Source: Prorocentrum cordatum (lineage: Eukaryota; Sar; Dinophyceae; Prorocentrales; Prorocentraceae). Taken from it: DNA of 64,000 nucleotides. The notes beneath the pieces are model-generated. The model did no database searches, was not told the origin of the DNA, and saw only the letters and a list, made by a program, of their open reading frames with translations. Shown piece after piece: positions 11,001-21,265 of the stretch (its first letter is position 1; each line of letters begins with the position of its first letter). Both the position numbers and the translations under genes were made by a program. The stretch spans positions 137,001-201,000 of the forward strand of contig CAUYUJ010016689.1 of assembly GCA_963575745.1 (NCBI GenBank), written 5' to 3'.

Positions 11001-11800
11001 GCACGAGCAGGCCTCGCAGCAGCTTCAGGTTGAAGCCATGCTCGGCCCCACACTGCCACAGGACGTCGTGCCGCAGGTTCTCGTAGAACTTGGTACTGTC
11101 CAAAAAGAGGCTGGCGGAAGCAAACCCACTCTCCCGCGCAAAGGCGGCATATGCGTTGTGCAGCCACCCAGCCTTCTCGCTCCCGCGGTCGGCCTTGCCC
11201 CAGAAGAAGCGGTAGTCGTGCTCCACCTCCCACAGTGCACAGATCGGCTGCCTCAGGCGGCTCCAGATGCGCATGAGCAGCGGGATCAGTGCGATCGGTC
11301 GAACCCCTCTGTCTGACTTGGGAATGAAGACCATCATGGTGGCCTGGGCGCCCAGGGCCTGGGGCTGCTCCTCATAGGCCGCCAGGAGGTCCAGGCAGCG
11401 CAACAGCAGAGCCACAGGGAGCAGCAGCAGCTGCCGCGGGTGGAGCTGGTCAGCGCCAAGGCCCGCCGTCGGCGAGTAGCGCTTGCACACTGCCTGCACC
11501 ATCTCCAGGCTGAGGGGCGGCAGTGTCCAGCCTCGGACGTCCCAGCTCCCGACTCCAGCTCCTGCCCTGAAGCCTTCCTGCTGTCACAAGACAAGGCTTG
11601 CCAGTTGGCCTCCAGCTGCCCGACTGCCAGCATGCCTGCCAACGGCCTGCCAGTGTCAGGGTCCACCACCTGCGGGGGCGGCACAGTCTTGGCAAACCTG
11701 TGGGCGAGCCTGCCGCCCTTCTGCACGGCTTGGCCCATGCTCTCCAGGAAGCCGAGCTCTTGCCGCCGTCGCGCCTCTGGGAGCCAGCGAGGCGCTGCCA
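8044..11800 (-). mobile_element. LINE copy B, non-LTR retrotransposon with RT and RNase H
   Basis: A minus-strand element inserted in the 20-bp minisatellite, which flanks it at 8043 and 11801. Read on its own strand, it starts inside coding sequence (5' truncated). It carries RT, a connection region, RNase H, a CxxC tail domain and an Ala-rich C-terminus, then a 3' UTR and a (TTTAAC)3 tail at 8044-8062. Short tandem tails of this kind are usual for LINEs. It shares the RNase H and tail with copy A. Confidence 0.85.
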
Positions 11801-11801
11801 T
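8224..11801 (-). pseudogene. LINE ORF2 remnant: reverse transcriptase, RNase H, Cys-rich tail
   Basis: RT motifs lie in the frame read from 11502: FIPKSDRGVRPIAL (about 11328), the motif A-like FLDSTKFYENL (about 11095) and the catalytic VVDDI (about 10820). A frameshift leads to the connection region at 10343-9618, with a CCCCGAERGTLWHRLFECP Cys/His cluster. RNase H follows, with Asp in LYLDGSA (about 9600), Glu in KDGENFAVWML, Asp in VNIDCSA and Asp in EHADRLAKMGA (about 9170). The C-terminal region (8790-8224) has CSKCGAYMVLGG and an Ala-rich end. At least five frameshifts interrupt it. A live copy would synthesise cDNA on a nicked target. No endonuclease region is present in this truncated copy. 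Confidence 0.8.
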
Positions 11802-12062
11802 GCTCCTGCGTGGTCTGCTGTGTTCCTGCGGTCTGCAGTGCTCCTATGGGCTGCCGTGCTTCTGTGCGGTTTGCCGCGGTCCTGTTTGGTCTGTCGTGCT
11901 CCTGTTTGGTCTGCCGTGCTCCTGTTTGGTCGGCCGTGCTCCTGTGTGGTCTGCCGTTCTCCTGTGTGGTCTGCAATGCTCCTGTGTGGTCTGCCGTGCT
12001 CCTGTGTGGTCTGCCGTTTTCCTGCGTTGCCTGCCGTGTTGCAATAACATGCCGTCCCAGGA
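11801..12062 (+). repeat. 20-bp minisatellite, third block
   Basis: The same TGCCGTGCTCCTGTGTGGTC array resumes at the 5' truncation point of LINE copy B and ends near 12062. Confidence 0.95.
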
Positions 12063-12403
12063 TGCTGCAACATAGCCCCAGATTGCCTCAACAGCCCACA
12101 GGGTAGCCTCAACACATCTCGGGGATCCCTCTCTTCTTCGACGTCCTTATCGTCGAGCGTCTTACCATCCTTCTTCGCAGTCCTCGTCATCGTCGTCGTC
12201 CTTCTTTCTCTCCTCCACCTCCTCCGCTTCGTTCCTCCTCGTACTCGTCCTCCTCCATCTCTTCATTGTCCTCGCGCGTGTCTATTTACTCGTTGTCGTT
12301 CTACCCCCCTCGCTGCCCTTGCCGTCATCCACGCTGCCATCCTCGACATCCGCCTCCGTGTCGTCGCCATCACCTTTTTCTTCTTGTCCCCCCTACGAGC
12401 CCA
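12063..12403. other. Pyrimidine-rich region upstream of the WWE gene
   Basis: CT-rich sequence (TCGTC, CTCCTC, CATCC strings). It could be 5' UTR, promoter or the tract before a trans-splice acceptor. No TATA-like or other site can be assigned. Confidence 0.3.
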
Positions 12404-14530
12404 ATGGACAAAATCGGCGCTTCTCGTTATCGTCCGATCTGGTTCGGCAAAGGACCTGAGGACACGCCCACTCCGTGCCCAGAGGGACGGTGGCGGATTC
12501 AGCCAACAACCACCCGATCCATGGCATATTCAGTTGCTCTCCGGATCATCCTTTGTCGTGGAAGGAGCGAATAGTCATCGAGGCAGTCACTATAATGTTT
12601 ACATACTTTGCCATCTGGGTCTCAGAGATGAACGCCCATAGTCACTTCGTGGACAAGAATGTTGGCATAAAGGTGATTGCCACCGTGCCCGGTGTGGTGC
12701 TGTGGTGGGTCCTTTTTCTTCTCTTCATTTGCCCAAAGTTCGGCATCATCAACGAAGCATATCCGTAAGGGCTTCGCCCCCTGCCGCCGGCCCCCTCTCT
12801 CGGAGAATGGGCCATGGAAGAGCTAAGTCATGAGGCTTTGGCGCTGTCGTGCAGCAGTATCGGAACTTCATGCGAGGCCGATTCGCAATCGGCAAAACCA
12901 ACTGATCACAAGAGGGGTTACCACACAGGGCGATTGGTAAGACGTGTATGGTTTACGAGCTTGGTTACCACACCTTGGGATTAAAGGGCCGAGGGAGTAC
13001 TCGCAGTTTGGGTTACCACGCCTTGCGATGGATGTGCGTGAGGGGTGGCACCGAATTTCAGAAATGTGGCAAATCCCCTGTGTTTTTGGACCCTGACCCC
13101 GCGGATCTGCGTGAGGGGTGGCACCGAATTTCAGAAATGTGGCAAATCCCATGTGTTTTTGGACCCTGACCCCGCGGATCTGCGTGAGGGGTGGCACCGA
13201 ATTTCAGAAATGTGGCAAATCCCATGTGTTTTTGGACCCTGACCCCGCGGATCTGCGTGAGGGGTGGCACCGAATTTCAGAAATGTGGCAAATCCCCTGT
13301 GTTTTTGGACCCTGACCCCGCGGATCTGCGTGAGGGGTGGCACCGAATTTCAGAAATGTGGCAAATCCCATGTGTTTTTGGACCCTGACCCCGCGGATCT
13401 GCGTGAGGGGTGGCACCGAATTTCAGAAATGTGGCAAATCCCCTGTGTTTTTGGACCCTGACCCCGCGGATCTGCGTGAGGGGTGGCACCGAATTTCAGA
13501 AATGTGGCAAATCCCTGTGTTTTTGGACCCTGACCCCGCGGATCTGCGTGAGGGGTGGCACCGAATTTCAGAAATGTGGCAAATCCCATGTGTTTTTGGA
13601 CCCTGACCCCGCGGATCTGCGTGAGGGGTGTCGATTTCGAGCCCCCCCAGCAATTCAGACAACGCGCCCAGGTGAGGCTAAAAATTCTGTTTGGGCCTCC
13701 CCCCCCCTCGCGCGGTCAATCAACTAGTTACAGTAACCAGCAAGAAGTCAACTAGTTACAGTAACCAGCAAGAAGCAGAACTGTAACACTGGAAACTACA
13801 ACCTACGACTGGTACAGGAAACTGCGAATCACGTGCCTCGCAGCCTGGTGGCCCCACAAGGGGGCTGGCGGACTCCACAGAAGAGCACCGGGCTCAGGCC
13901 AGAAAATGGCAGTGTGTAGGAGAAACCGCTGGATATGTGATTGCGATGTGTGTGTTCATCGGTGTGGGCGCGTTTGCCGCATGCGGGCGAAAGTACATCA
14001 ACCCAGGAGATGATACTGTCGTTGTGTTATCTGGTCGCGTGCGGGGGTACTTTGTATTCTGGTTCCTCCAGGCATTTGTGTATTTCAATCCCTTTGTGGC
14101 ATGGGGGCAGCCAGACACAACAACATCCGCCTTTGGCTATCTGGGTAGTCTCACCGGCGTGGGACAGTGGCGGCTCGAACGCCAAAAGTTCCTGTGGATC
14201 TGCGCTAACGCTCTCAGGGGATGGGAGGCACGTCAATACAGAGAACAGCTGTTGAAAGACCAAAACTTGTGGATGAAGCCTCGTGATGCGGTCTGGGAGT
14301 TTCAGGACAAAATAGAGTACAAGCCGTATGATGACGACTGCCAGTGGCACCTCGAGACCAAGTACCAGAGATGGCTAGAGGGCGGCTGGAAGTTCACGAA
14401 AGTCTTCACCGGCGGTCACTCGTTCTGGATTAATTTTGAGCAGATGACGCAGTCTGGGGCGCAGAGATCTAGGGCCATCAGGCGCACTGTCAAAGACATG
14501 GCGGGGCCGAGCGGTGCCCCGCGCGCCTAG
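12404..14530 (+). CDS. Four-helix membrane protein with C-terminal WWE domain (two exons)
   Basis: Predicted join of 12404-12764 and 13903-14530. The donor CC|GTAAGG and acceptor CCAG|AAAATGG keep the phase, joining through a CCA codon. Exon 1 from ATG 12404 reads MDKIGASRYRPIWFGKG; a 1-nt shift is needed near 12503 to enter the frame with helices TIMFTYFAIWV and ATVPGVVLWWVLFLLF. Exon 2 adds VIAMCVFIGVGAFA and YFVFWFLQAFVYF. The C-terminus has a WWE-like domain: VWEFQDKIEYKPYDDD, then a Glu in LETKYQRW, then GGHSFWINFEQMTQ. WWE domains bind ADP-ribose-type ligands or partners in ubiquitin and PARP proteins; this protein's function is unknown. Stop is TAG 14528-14530. The shift may be a sequencing error, a missed small intron or pseudogenisation. 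Confidence 0.65.
12917..13041 (+). repeat. ~47-bp degenerate repeat, about 3 units
   Basis: GGTTACCACACC..TGGGAT-type units start near 12917, 12963 and 13011, just upstream of the 73-bp array. Confidence 0.6.
13042..13640 (+). repeat. 73-bp tandem repeat, eight units plus partial
   Basis: Units start at 13042, 13115, 13188, 13261, 13334, 13407, 13480 and 13552; the seventh is 72 bp because of one C deletion. Variation is almost limited to one site (CCCCTGTG against CCCATGTG), so the array is young or homogenised. Because 73 is not a multiple of three, every frame yields a short artefactual ORF. Confidence 0.97.
13720..13775 (+). repeat. 28-bp direct duplication
   Basis: TCAACTAGTTACAGTAACCA plus GCAAGAAG occurs twice back to back, shortly before the predicted 3' splice site. 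Confidence 0.9.
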
Positions 14531-15584
14531 TGGATTCGCCCATGCAGGACCATGCTTCGTCCTGGTTGCTGCATCGAGCGCGCCCTGCAAAATCGCGAGG
14601 GCGGGCTCAGCTTGTGCAGCTGCCGACGGTCCGAGCACAATAACTGACCACCATTACCAAGATCTCGAAAAACACGCGCGACCCGTTTTGACGCAGTTTG
14701 GATGTTGCTGAGAACTCTTTGTCGAAGCCCGGTCGCCAACGACGACTGGGGTTCCCCTCCTCGCGCCCGAGGGCCGGAACGGGTCTCATCATTAATAAAC
14801 GTGGTGGTGGTGTACATCATTTTGGCTACAGGAAGACCAGATGTTTGTATACCGCTACCAAGTTGGGCGGTGTCTGCTTTGGGAGTTACCCTCCCATGGC
14901 GCTCGTGCGCCATGCTGCGGTCCCATTCGCCGCGGAGTCGTGGCATCGTCTGATACGGCCCAAATTCAGAACATGTATGAGACTATGTGTTGCGGGCGGT
15001 GGTGATGTACAATACTTGGCCATCGATACCTGAGAACTTCTGGACGTGATCAAACATGCCCAAGCACAGACGTCCAGGGGGCGGAGTGGCAGTAAAGAGA
15101 AGATGGGAGGGACGAGGAAGGAGTGATGATATGGAAAAGTGAGGGAGAAGAAGGAAGATAATGCGGATGGATGACTAGATGGGGGGCTTGAGGCGGAGGA
15201 GGAGGATGAGGTGGCGGCGGCGGGGCAGTAGGACACGTGCTAGGAGTCTGGAGGAGGAGGGACAGGGAGAGGTACGTGGGAAAATGGAGGGAGGAGAGGA
15301 GATGCAGAGAGGATAGGGGAGGAGTCGGAGGTGGAGGATGACGAGGCCTGTATGGAGAAGGAAGATGCTTGAAAAGCAACGGCAATGGGAGGAGGGATGG
15401 AGCTGGGGAGGGAGGGGATCTTGAGAAAATCGGTCCCAGTGTTCTTCCTGGGGCCCACCTGGCCACTTCGTTTTCCAGGCCGCGTCCAGTCATGGCGACG
15501 CGAACCTTCAGGGACACCCCCAAGACCTCACAGACGACTACGCAGTCGCTCTTCGTAACCCTTTGCGGCTCGCTCGGTCGCTCG
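14531..15584. other. WWE gene 3' flank and purine-rich tract
   Basis: 14531-15050 is the likely 3' UTR and flank, with no recognisable gene. 15090-15420 is strongly purine-rich (GGAGG, GGAGGGA), and its minus-strand ORFs are Pro/Ser-rich artefacts. Confidence 0.35.
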
Positions 15585-15673
15585 CTCGTCGTCGTCGTCG
15601 ACGCCGCAACCGCCGCCGTCAGCGTCGTCGCCGCCGCTGCTGTCGCCGCCGCCGCTGCCGTCGTCGTCGCCCT

Positions 15674-15706
<33 letters not shown>

Positions 15707-15860
15707 TTGTTGTCGTCGTCGTCATCGTCGTCATCGTCGTCGTCATTGTCGTCGTCGTCGTCCTCATCGTTGTCGTCGTCGTTACCGTCGTCGTCGTCGT
15801 CGTCGTCGCCGCCGTCGTCGTCGTCATTGTCGTCGCGCCGCCGCCGCCGCCACCGCCGCT
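15585..15860 (+). repeat. (GTC)n / (ATC)n trinucleotide array
   Basis: About 270 bp of GTCGTC, with ATC and GCC variants. All six frames give homopolymeric ORFs (Ser, Arg, Asp, Thr), which are not genes. Confidence 0.95.
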
Positions 15861-16399
15861 GCCGCCGCTGCCACCGCGCGGCGCTCGCGCCGCCGCCACA
15901 GCACATCCTGTGCAGCGGCGTGGACACGCGGCTGTCGCAGTTCGAGGCATCCGTCGCCAGGGGGAGCAGCCCCCTTGCGCGCGAGGCGCGGTCGGCGACG
16001 TCAGGGGCAACGTCAGGGGGGATGGGCTCAGGGAGGCAACTCTAGGGGCAATGTTAGATTTCTTGAGTTTTCGTACATGGTCGTTGGTTCCTGGAGGGTT
16101 GCCAGCCTCGGAATGCTTCACAGCAGCTGCGCCTCGCCGATGATGCTCTGGGGGTGCCCAGATCGTCCCGAACGGCCGCCAGAGAGCCAAGTTATGGTCT
16201 GAATATTGGGAAGCAACGTTAGAGTGGGGGAGGCTCAGGGGGGGACGCATGACCCCCGACGGGCCCGTTAGCACGCCCTGCCCTGCAGCGTGCGGATTCG
16301 CTATCTGGGGCATGTCGCCGATGTATCGCCGATTCCAACTCGATGTTTTCGCCTCGGAGCTGGTCCCCCCCAAACGTTCGTCTCAGCCCCTCTGCGCGC

Positions 16400-16830
16400 T
16401 GGGCGTGGTCGGCGAGGTCTCCCGACGTCTTCGTGAGCCCCCCGAGCTTTGCCAGGGCCTCTTGGGGCCTTTCGGGGGCCTCTCGGGGACTAGTGCTCGA
16501 AATGTCCGTTCGGGTTCCCCGTCTGGGTACTCTCTTAGAGCCGTCTTGGTACCCTCGGGGAATTATTGAAGGCCTCTTGACCGTTTTGGGGCGATCTCTG
16601 GGGTCCTTGAAGCGTCGGGAAGTCGAAAAGGCGAGAACGCCAAAACCGATCAAACATCTGAGGGAAGTCTATGAAGTCTGCCTCTTGGGAGTGATCTTGG
16701 ATGCGTCTTGGGGCGTCTTGAAGGCCTCTTCGGCCGTCTGCAGCCTATCCTGAGCGTCTTGTTCGGCGATTCGTGGCCTTCTTTTGGCCCTTTTGGCCCG
16801 TCTTGGGGCCGTTTTGGGCTCCGGACCCCG
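16400..16830 (+). repeat. Degenerate G/T-rich repeat (CTTGGGGnCT type)
   Basis: Repeated strings such as CTCTTGGGGCCTTTCGGGGG and GTCTTGGGGCCGTTTTGGG. The same family fills 61860-64000 and appears at 17620-17670. Confidence 0.7.
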
Positions 16831-17027
16831 TATTCTGACCCGGGACTCCACTCAGGACCCCCTCCCTCAACACCCCTTAGGGACACCCATCAGCACCCCC
16901 CTCCGCCGACACCCCCCCCGTCGGGGAAGGGATCAAAGGGAAGGGGCTTTCCTTCGACTCAACTTCGACGTGGCTCAATTCGCTTTGGCTGGGGCGCTTC
17001 AGCAGGAAGGCTCAGGGAAAGGGGGGG

Positions 17028-17216
17028 GAGCGGCGACGGCGACGGCGACGGCGATGGCAGCGGCGGCGGCGACGACGATGACGACGATGACGACGACGAC
17101 GACGCCGACGCCGACGCCGACGCCGACGACGGCGGCGGCGGCGGCAGCGGCGACGACGACGACGCTGCCGACGCCGACGCCGACGCCGACGACGACGACG
17201 ACGACGATGACGAGTC
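17028..17216 (+). repeat. (GAC)n trinucleotide array
   Basis: GAC/GCC/GGC trinucleotides with clear GACGACGAC runs. Confidence 0.95.
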
Positions 17217-18063
17217 AAACGCCGACCTTGCCGATGCATCGGTGATGCATCGACGATGCGGCGCGATCACCCGACAATCTTCTCTGACCCCATGTGGGAG
17301 GCCTAGATGAATGTCACTGGTCGCTCCCTTATAGGCCCTTGCGGGATGCTCGAAATGAGCGCCTTGAGAGCTGATGTCTCGCGGCCCTTCCTCCTTCGCG
17401 TGACTCTCTAGGAGCCGCACGGTGAGGGTCTGGCGAGGGAGGTGAGCTTCAACAACGATCTTAACATCCTTCGCAGTGGCCGCCGGGGGCTGCTAGAGAC
17501 GGCGGGAAGAAGAGGCGGAGGCTTTGATCGCATTGGTCCATCTCGGATGCAGGAGCATGGCCATGATGTTCTTTGTTGCAACGCGACCAGACGTGCACCA
17601 TACACTGGCCACGGCGAGAATCGTCCTGGGGGCCTCTTTGGGCCGTCTTGGGGACCTCTTGGGCCGTCAACGCACCGACAGGCGCAGAGTTCCACATGGG
17701 AACCACCACTGGTCCCGGCGAGTGTGGATTCCACGTTGCGCGACTGATCGGTGGCGGCCAAGAGGGGTGTGATGACTAGGGGTCGGATACCATCATATCT
17801 CCCCAGACCTCACGGCCCGCTCTTCTTCTTTACTCGCTTGGTACCCGCCTCGTCCGCGCATGTGCCTCTGGCCACTTTGCGCCCCCCTCTCCGACGCCCA
17901 CGGACCCGTCGCTTCCCCGCCGGAGTGCCCACTGATGCCCGCACTGTGCTCTTGGTGCAGGCCCGTGCCGGCCACTGCGCATGGGTGTTGCTCCTCCGAG
18001 CATCGGGCGCCGACCGTTCCCCTGCCCCTTCAGCCAGCACACTCAGGACGCCAGAGTTTGGGT
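17217..18063. other. Region without recognisable gene
   Basis: Mixed-composition DNA between the GAC array and the left LTR. ORFs on both strands are short and overlapping, and none has a recognisable motif. Confidence 0.3.
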
Positions 18064-18068
18064 CCCTC
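18064..18068. other. Possible target site duplication, left (CCCTC)
   Basis: CCCTC precedes the left LTR and recurs at 33911-33915 directly after the right LTR. The same LTR boundary also adjoins the PBS, which supports the assignment, but a 5-bp match is weak alone. Confidence 0.5.
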
Positions 18069-18321
18069 ACTCTAAAGTGAGCTGGGTGTTGCATGTGGGT
18101 GGGAACGAGCGTGCATCCGCGGCTGTTTGGCTCAAAGCGGCCAGCCGCCCGGATCTGACTACACCTCAGCGCGAGGTGTACTATTTGCCATCGATACCAA
18201 AACTGTTTGAGATGGCTCGCCCCCTATTACTGGGACTATCGTTACTACGGTACAACAGAGCGGGAACTGGGTTTCGCCTAGGGCGAAGTTGCCGGTTGGC
18301 TTCCCAACCCCTTTTCAAATT
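18069..18321 (+). repeat. Left LTR of element 2
   Basis: 253 bp matching 33667-33910. Shared blocks include TGAGCTGGGTGTTGCATGTG, ACACCTCAGCGCGAGGTGTA (itself a hairpin) and GAGATGGCTCGCCCCCTA. It ends next to the PBS. It contains TTTGGCTCAA (18126-18135), matching the 3' part of the spliced leader. Confidence 0.8.
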
Positions 18322-18332
18322 TGGTAGCGGAG
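18322..18332 (+). promoter_or_regulatory. Primer binding site of element 2
   Basis: TGGTAGCGGAG lies directly after the left LTR. TGG pairs with the tRNA 3' CCA end, and the string resembles initiator-Met-tRNA primer sites of copia elements. It is identical to the site in element 3 at 42600-42610. Confidence 0.7.
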
Positions 18333-18716
18333 TTGGCCTATGGTGGTCAGCTCTAGCCATTCTCTTCACCATGCACGGCAGTGGGTTTGCGCGGAGGAAT
18401 GTATATAATTACGCAACATAGCAAGGACACTTGCAGTGACACCTTTGCCTACGCGGAGGCCTCCTATCTGCGTCCGACATCCCTGCGTTACTCTACCCCC
18501 TGAAGGCCACCCACCTACTCCTATTGGACACTTTGTCGAAGACCTAATGCATGGAAACATGCGATACGACATTGTGCCGCCCCCGCCCCCGCGCAGGCTT
18601 ACGACCACATACCGCAAACTCCAACTGGTGACATCCGACTACGACCTGCGAGGCCTTTGGTATTGCTACATTTGAGCTCACATGGGTCGTTATCGGGTGT
18701 GCGGTAGGACATATGC

Positions 18717-19200
18717 GTGGCGGTGACGACACAAGAACGACCGGCCCCCAGTGGGACCCGTCCGGTCAAGTACCTTTTCCGCGAATTTGTCCGCGAGGTG
18801 CATGCCTGGATCAACGTGACCATAGGCAATATGACGCCCTCCCAACAAGCTGCAGCCTTGCAGCGAGGCTTGGGTGGCCTCGCGCGGATCATAGCCATGA
18901 GAGTTCCCCCAGCAGTTACCAATTCCGGCGTTAACATCGGTGGCCGCCATACCGATGGTGCCACTTACATCATGTTCTCCTTAAGTACGAAGTTCGAGAA
19001 CCTAGAAGAGGAACGCCAATTCAACTCCTGGTACAGTTCTCATTGATTTCCGAGTCCATGCGGGAGAACGGATCGACCAGACTCTGGCACGCTTCGAGGT
19101 AGCCGTCTATGAAGATTCCCAACTCCCAAATTCGAACAGCTCATTGATCCAGAGCCCTTGGGGTGGGGACATCGCGCGCACAGCAACTCCTGCAGCCACT
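18717..19200 (+). pseudogene. gag fragment of element 2
   Basis: Residues read from 18717 (FREFVREVHAWINVTIGNM ... AAALQRGLGGLARI) align by eye with gag of element 3 (YPLRDWITDVRMWEAMTDI ... AVVLQLSGLVRQI). A frameshift near 19046 leads to ERIDQTLARFE (about 19070-19110), which corresponds to EPIDQALARFD in element 3. Gag would form the particle shell. It is broken here. Confidence 0.65.
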
Positions 19201-20371
19201 CAACCACCGCGCGCCGAGGGACCGGCAACAGTTTGACTCTCTATTTGAACGCGCGAGATCATGTGCTCACATTGCTGAGGGAACCCTCGGCAAGATTGGT
19301 GGTATTTTCAGCCACGGTCACCGAACCAAGACCTTCCACGTTGAGGCCAACGCAGGGCAACCTGCTAATGACGTCTGGAATGACAATCCGCAACCAACAG
19401 AGACCACTACACTACTGGCTCAGAATGGTGGTCCGGCTTCGGGGTCGCGAGACTCCTGGGCCAGGTTTCGAGGGCCGCCCGACGCGGCGCCCCCTTCGCA
19501 AGCCGCGACCTTGATGGGCTCAGCGGGGCAACCTGCTGAGTCCGACTTCGACTCCGGTACTGTCACCGACGCGTCTTTGGACGACGAGGCTTTTGCCCTT
19601 GACTGCTCCGATATGCCAACGTACCTCACGGAAGAACAACCTGCGCAATGGTTATTCTTAGGATACCAGAGACCGAAACGCAGGTGGAGGCGATTTACGA
19701 AGAAGCTAGTTCGTAAAGTACGGCGCATCGTCCGACGGGCATTCAGGGACAAGGCAAGGGTCGAGGTAATGGTAAACGTAAGCGGCGGCGATTGCATGGC
19801 AGAGGCACGTTAGCATTCTTAGCATCCCTTACCGGGCCACAAAATGAAGACATATCCCTTGGTGCGGGCAGGAACCGTAGGCATACATCAGGAAGAGGCA
19901 GCGGCAGTGCTATGGAGTGCGACATATGCCACAGCACACAGCACTTCGCCGCGAATGCCCTCAGGGCGATGGGAGAGCCAGAGGTCCGTCGATGCACCTG
20001 GCTCAAACTATTCGGATATCCAGTACGTTGGCTGGGAGTCACTTTTGGCCGACCCTGCCGATCGCTCAGTTGCAGTTGTCATTTTCATGGCTGCCAGATT
20101 TTTGCGCGCCAGTATGTCCCTCGAGAATTATGCCGACGGGCTGTTCGTGGAGGCACTCGCTGGCCACAATGACATCGAGCTGGCAGACTGGCTGGGCATG
20201 CCCATAGCGAGGCAACCTGCTGATATTGAATTCGCCGAGAACTTCCACGTGCCCGCCGAAGGAGACGACGAAATGACGGGGGCGCGCCACTATTCTTGCG
20301 ACAGCGCAGGAAGTACAGTGGATGCTTTATCCTCAGGTTATTGTCAATCCGACCAACATGAAATTGAGTGA
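19163..20371 (+). pseudogene. gag C-terminal region with degenerate zinc knuckle
   Basis: Acidic and low-complexity sequence (19163-19813) ends in a basic stretch (KRRWRRFTKKLVRKVRRIVR). Another frame (19917 on) then gives CDICHSTQHFAANA, a CX2CX4HX4C knuckle whose last Cys is Ala. Hairpin repeats lie at 19352, 19519, 20207 and 20384. No further domain was recognised. Confidence 0.5.
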
Positions 20372-20689
20372 CGATGGCCCTTTGCGGGGAAACCCGCGAG
20401 ATGTTAGCGATCTGTCTGAGCGCATTCAGTGCGAGCTCGCTCGGCCACGACGAAGGATTTCAACGTGCATTCGTAGCTTCGGACCGCCCCATGGGCCGCC
20501 GGGGGCGATCGGCAAGCCGCCAGTCCTGGAGACGCAAGTATCGCGCCGACGACGATGACGAGGAATGGGAAGATGACGCCCGTCTGGCACGTCGCGGTCG
20601 GGTCCGCAGTGGCTCGCCCGACCGCGCGCGCGCTCCAGCGGCGCTCGCTCTAGCGGCCTTCAGCCCCCTGCGAGGAAGCCAAGGGCCCC

Positions 20690-21265
20690 TTGCATGGAAG
20701 GTCAATAGACCCGGCGCCCCCCCGAGGGGGGGGCGCCCGCGGGGCCCCCCCCCTCAATTGGGGAGAACCTCGCGAACAATATCCAGAAGACGAAATACAG
20801 CGCCTTGTTAGCTACTGGGATGCTGGATTGGCTCGTCAGTACATAGACCCAGATACAATGCAACAGTGGTTGGGCAAGGGGTGGGCTGAGCACCGGATTC
20901 GTCGCTGGCATTCTCTTCGCAAGGTTGATCGAAATGAAGAAGGCAAGGTCATTCGCACCAAAAGGACAGGGGTCGTCAAAACACAAGAAGCCTTTATTAA
21001 GCGCGACCTCACGGGGGCCATCATCGAGGAACGGAAACTTCACAGAGGCGTTGTTTGCACATGCTTCGAGCATGCCGACCGCAGGTTCGGCTGCCCCATG
21101 AGACGCCCATCAGGGAGACCCCACCTTCCGCAAGACACCGTGGGCCTGGTCTCACGGCGATGGCCGGGCTTGCTGCGCCGACCCAAATACAACACCATAT
21201 TACGAGCAGTTGACAGAATACGATTGCGAACAAGCTACAGCCCAAGAGATATCCCAATATATTAA
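20690..21265 (+). CDS. Uncharacterised ORF inside element 2
   Basis: I do not recognise this protein. From about 20760 it is charged and globular-looking (QYPEDEIQRLVSYWDAGL, GKGWAEHRIRRWHSL, TQEAFIKRDLTGAIIEE). The N-terminal part crosses a GC-rich hairpin at about 20712-20740 (GCGCCCCCCC-GA-GGGGGGGGCGC type), so the start is uncertain. It lies between gag and the KptA-like ORF and is probably part of the same polyprotein. Confidence 0.3.
   Translation: MHGRSIDPAPPRGGGARGAPPLNWGEPREQYPEDEIQRLVSYWDAGLARQYIDPDTMQQWLGKGWAEHRIRRWHSLRKVDRNEEGKVIRTKRTGVVKTQEAFIKRDLTGAIIEERKLHRGVVCTCFEHADRRFGCPMRRPSGRPHLPQDTVGLVSRRWPGLLRRPKYNTILRAVDRIRLRTSYSPRDIPIY

Larger units (their letters stand above)
12765..13902 (+). 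other. Predicted intron of the WWE gene
   Basis: GTAAGG...CCAG, 1138 bp. It was chosen because it is the GT-AG pair that joins two strongly protein-like ORFs in phase. It contains a 47-bp degenerate repeat, the 73-bp array and a 28-bp duplication. Confidence 0.55.

Noticed and set aside
5640-12062. The 20-bp tandem array as a CRISPR
   Set aside because: Units are contiguous without unique spacers, and the genome context is eukaryotic.
13045-13606. A ladder of 65-89 codon ORFs
   Set aside because: They arise from the 73-bp tandem repeat, which cycles through all frames.
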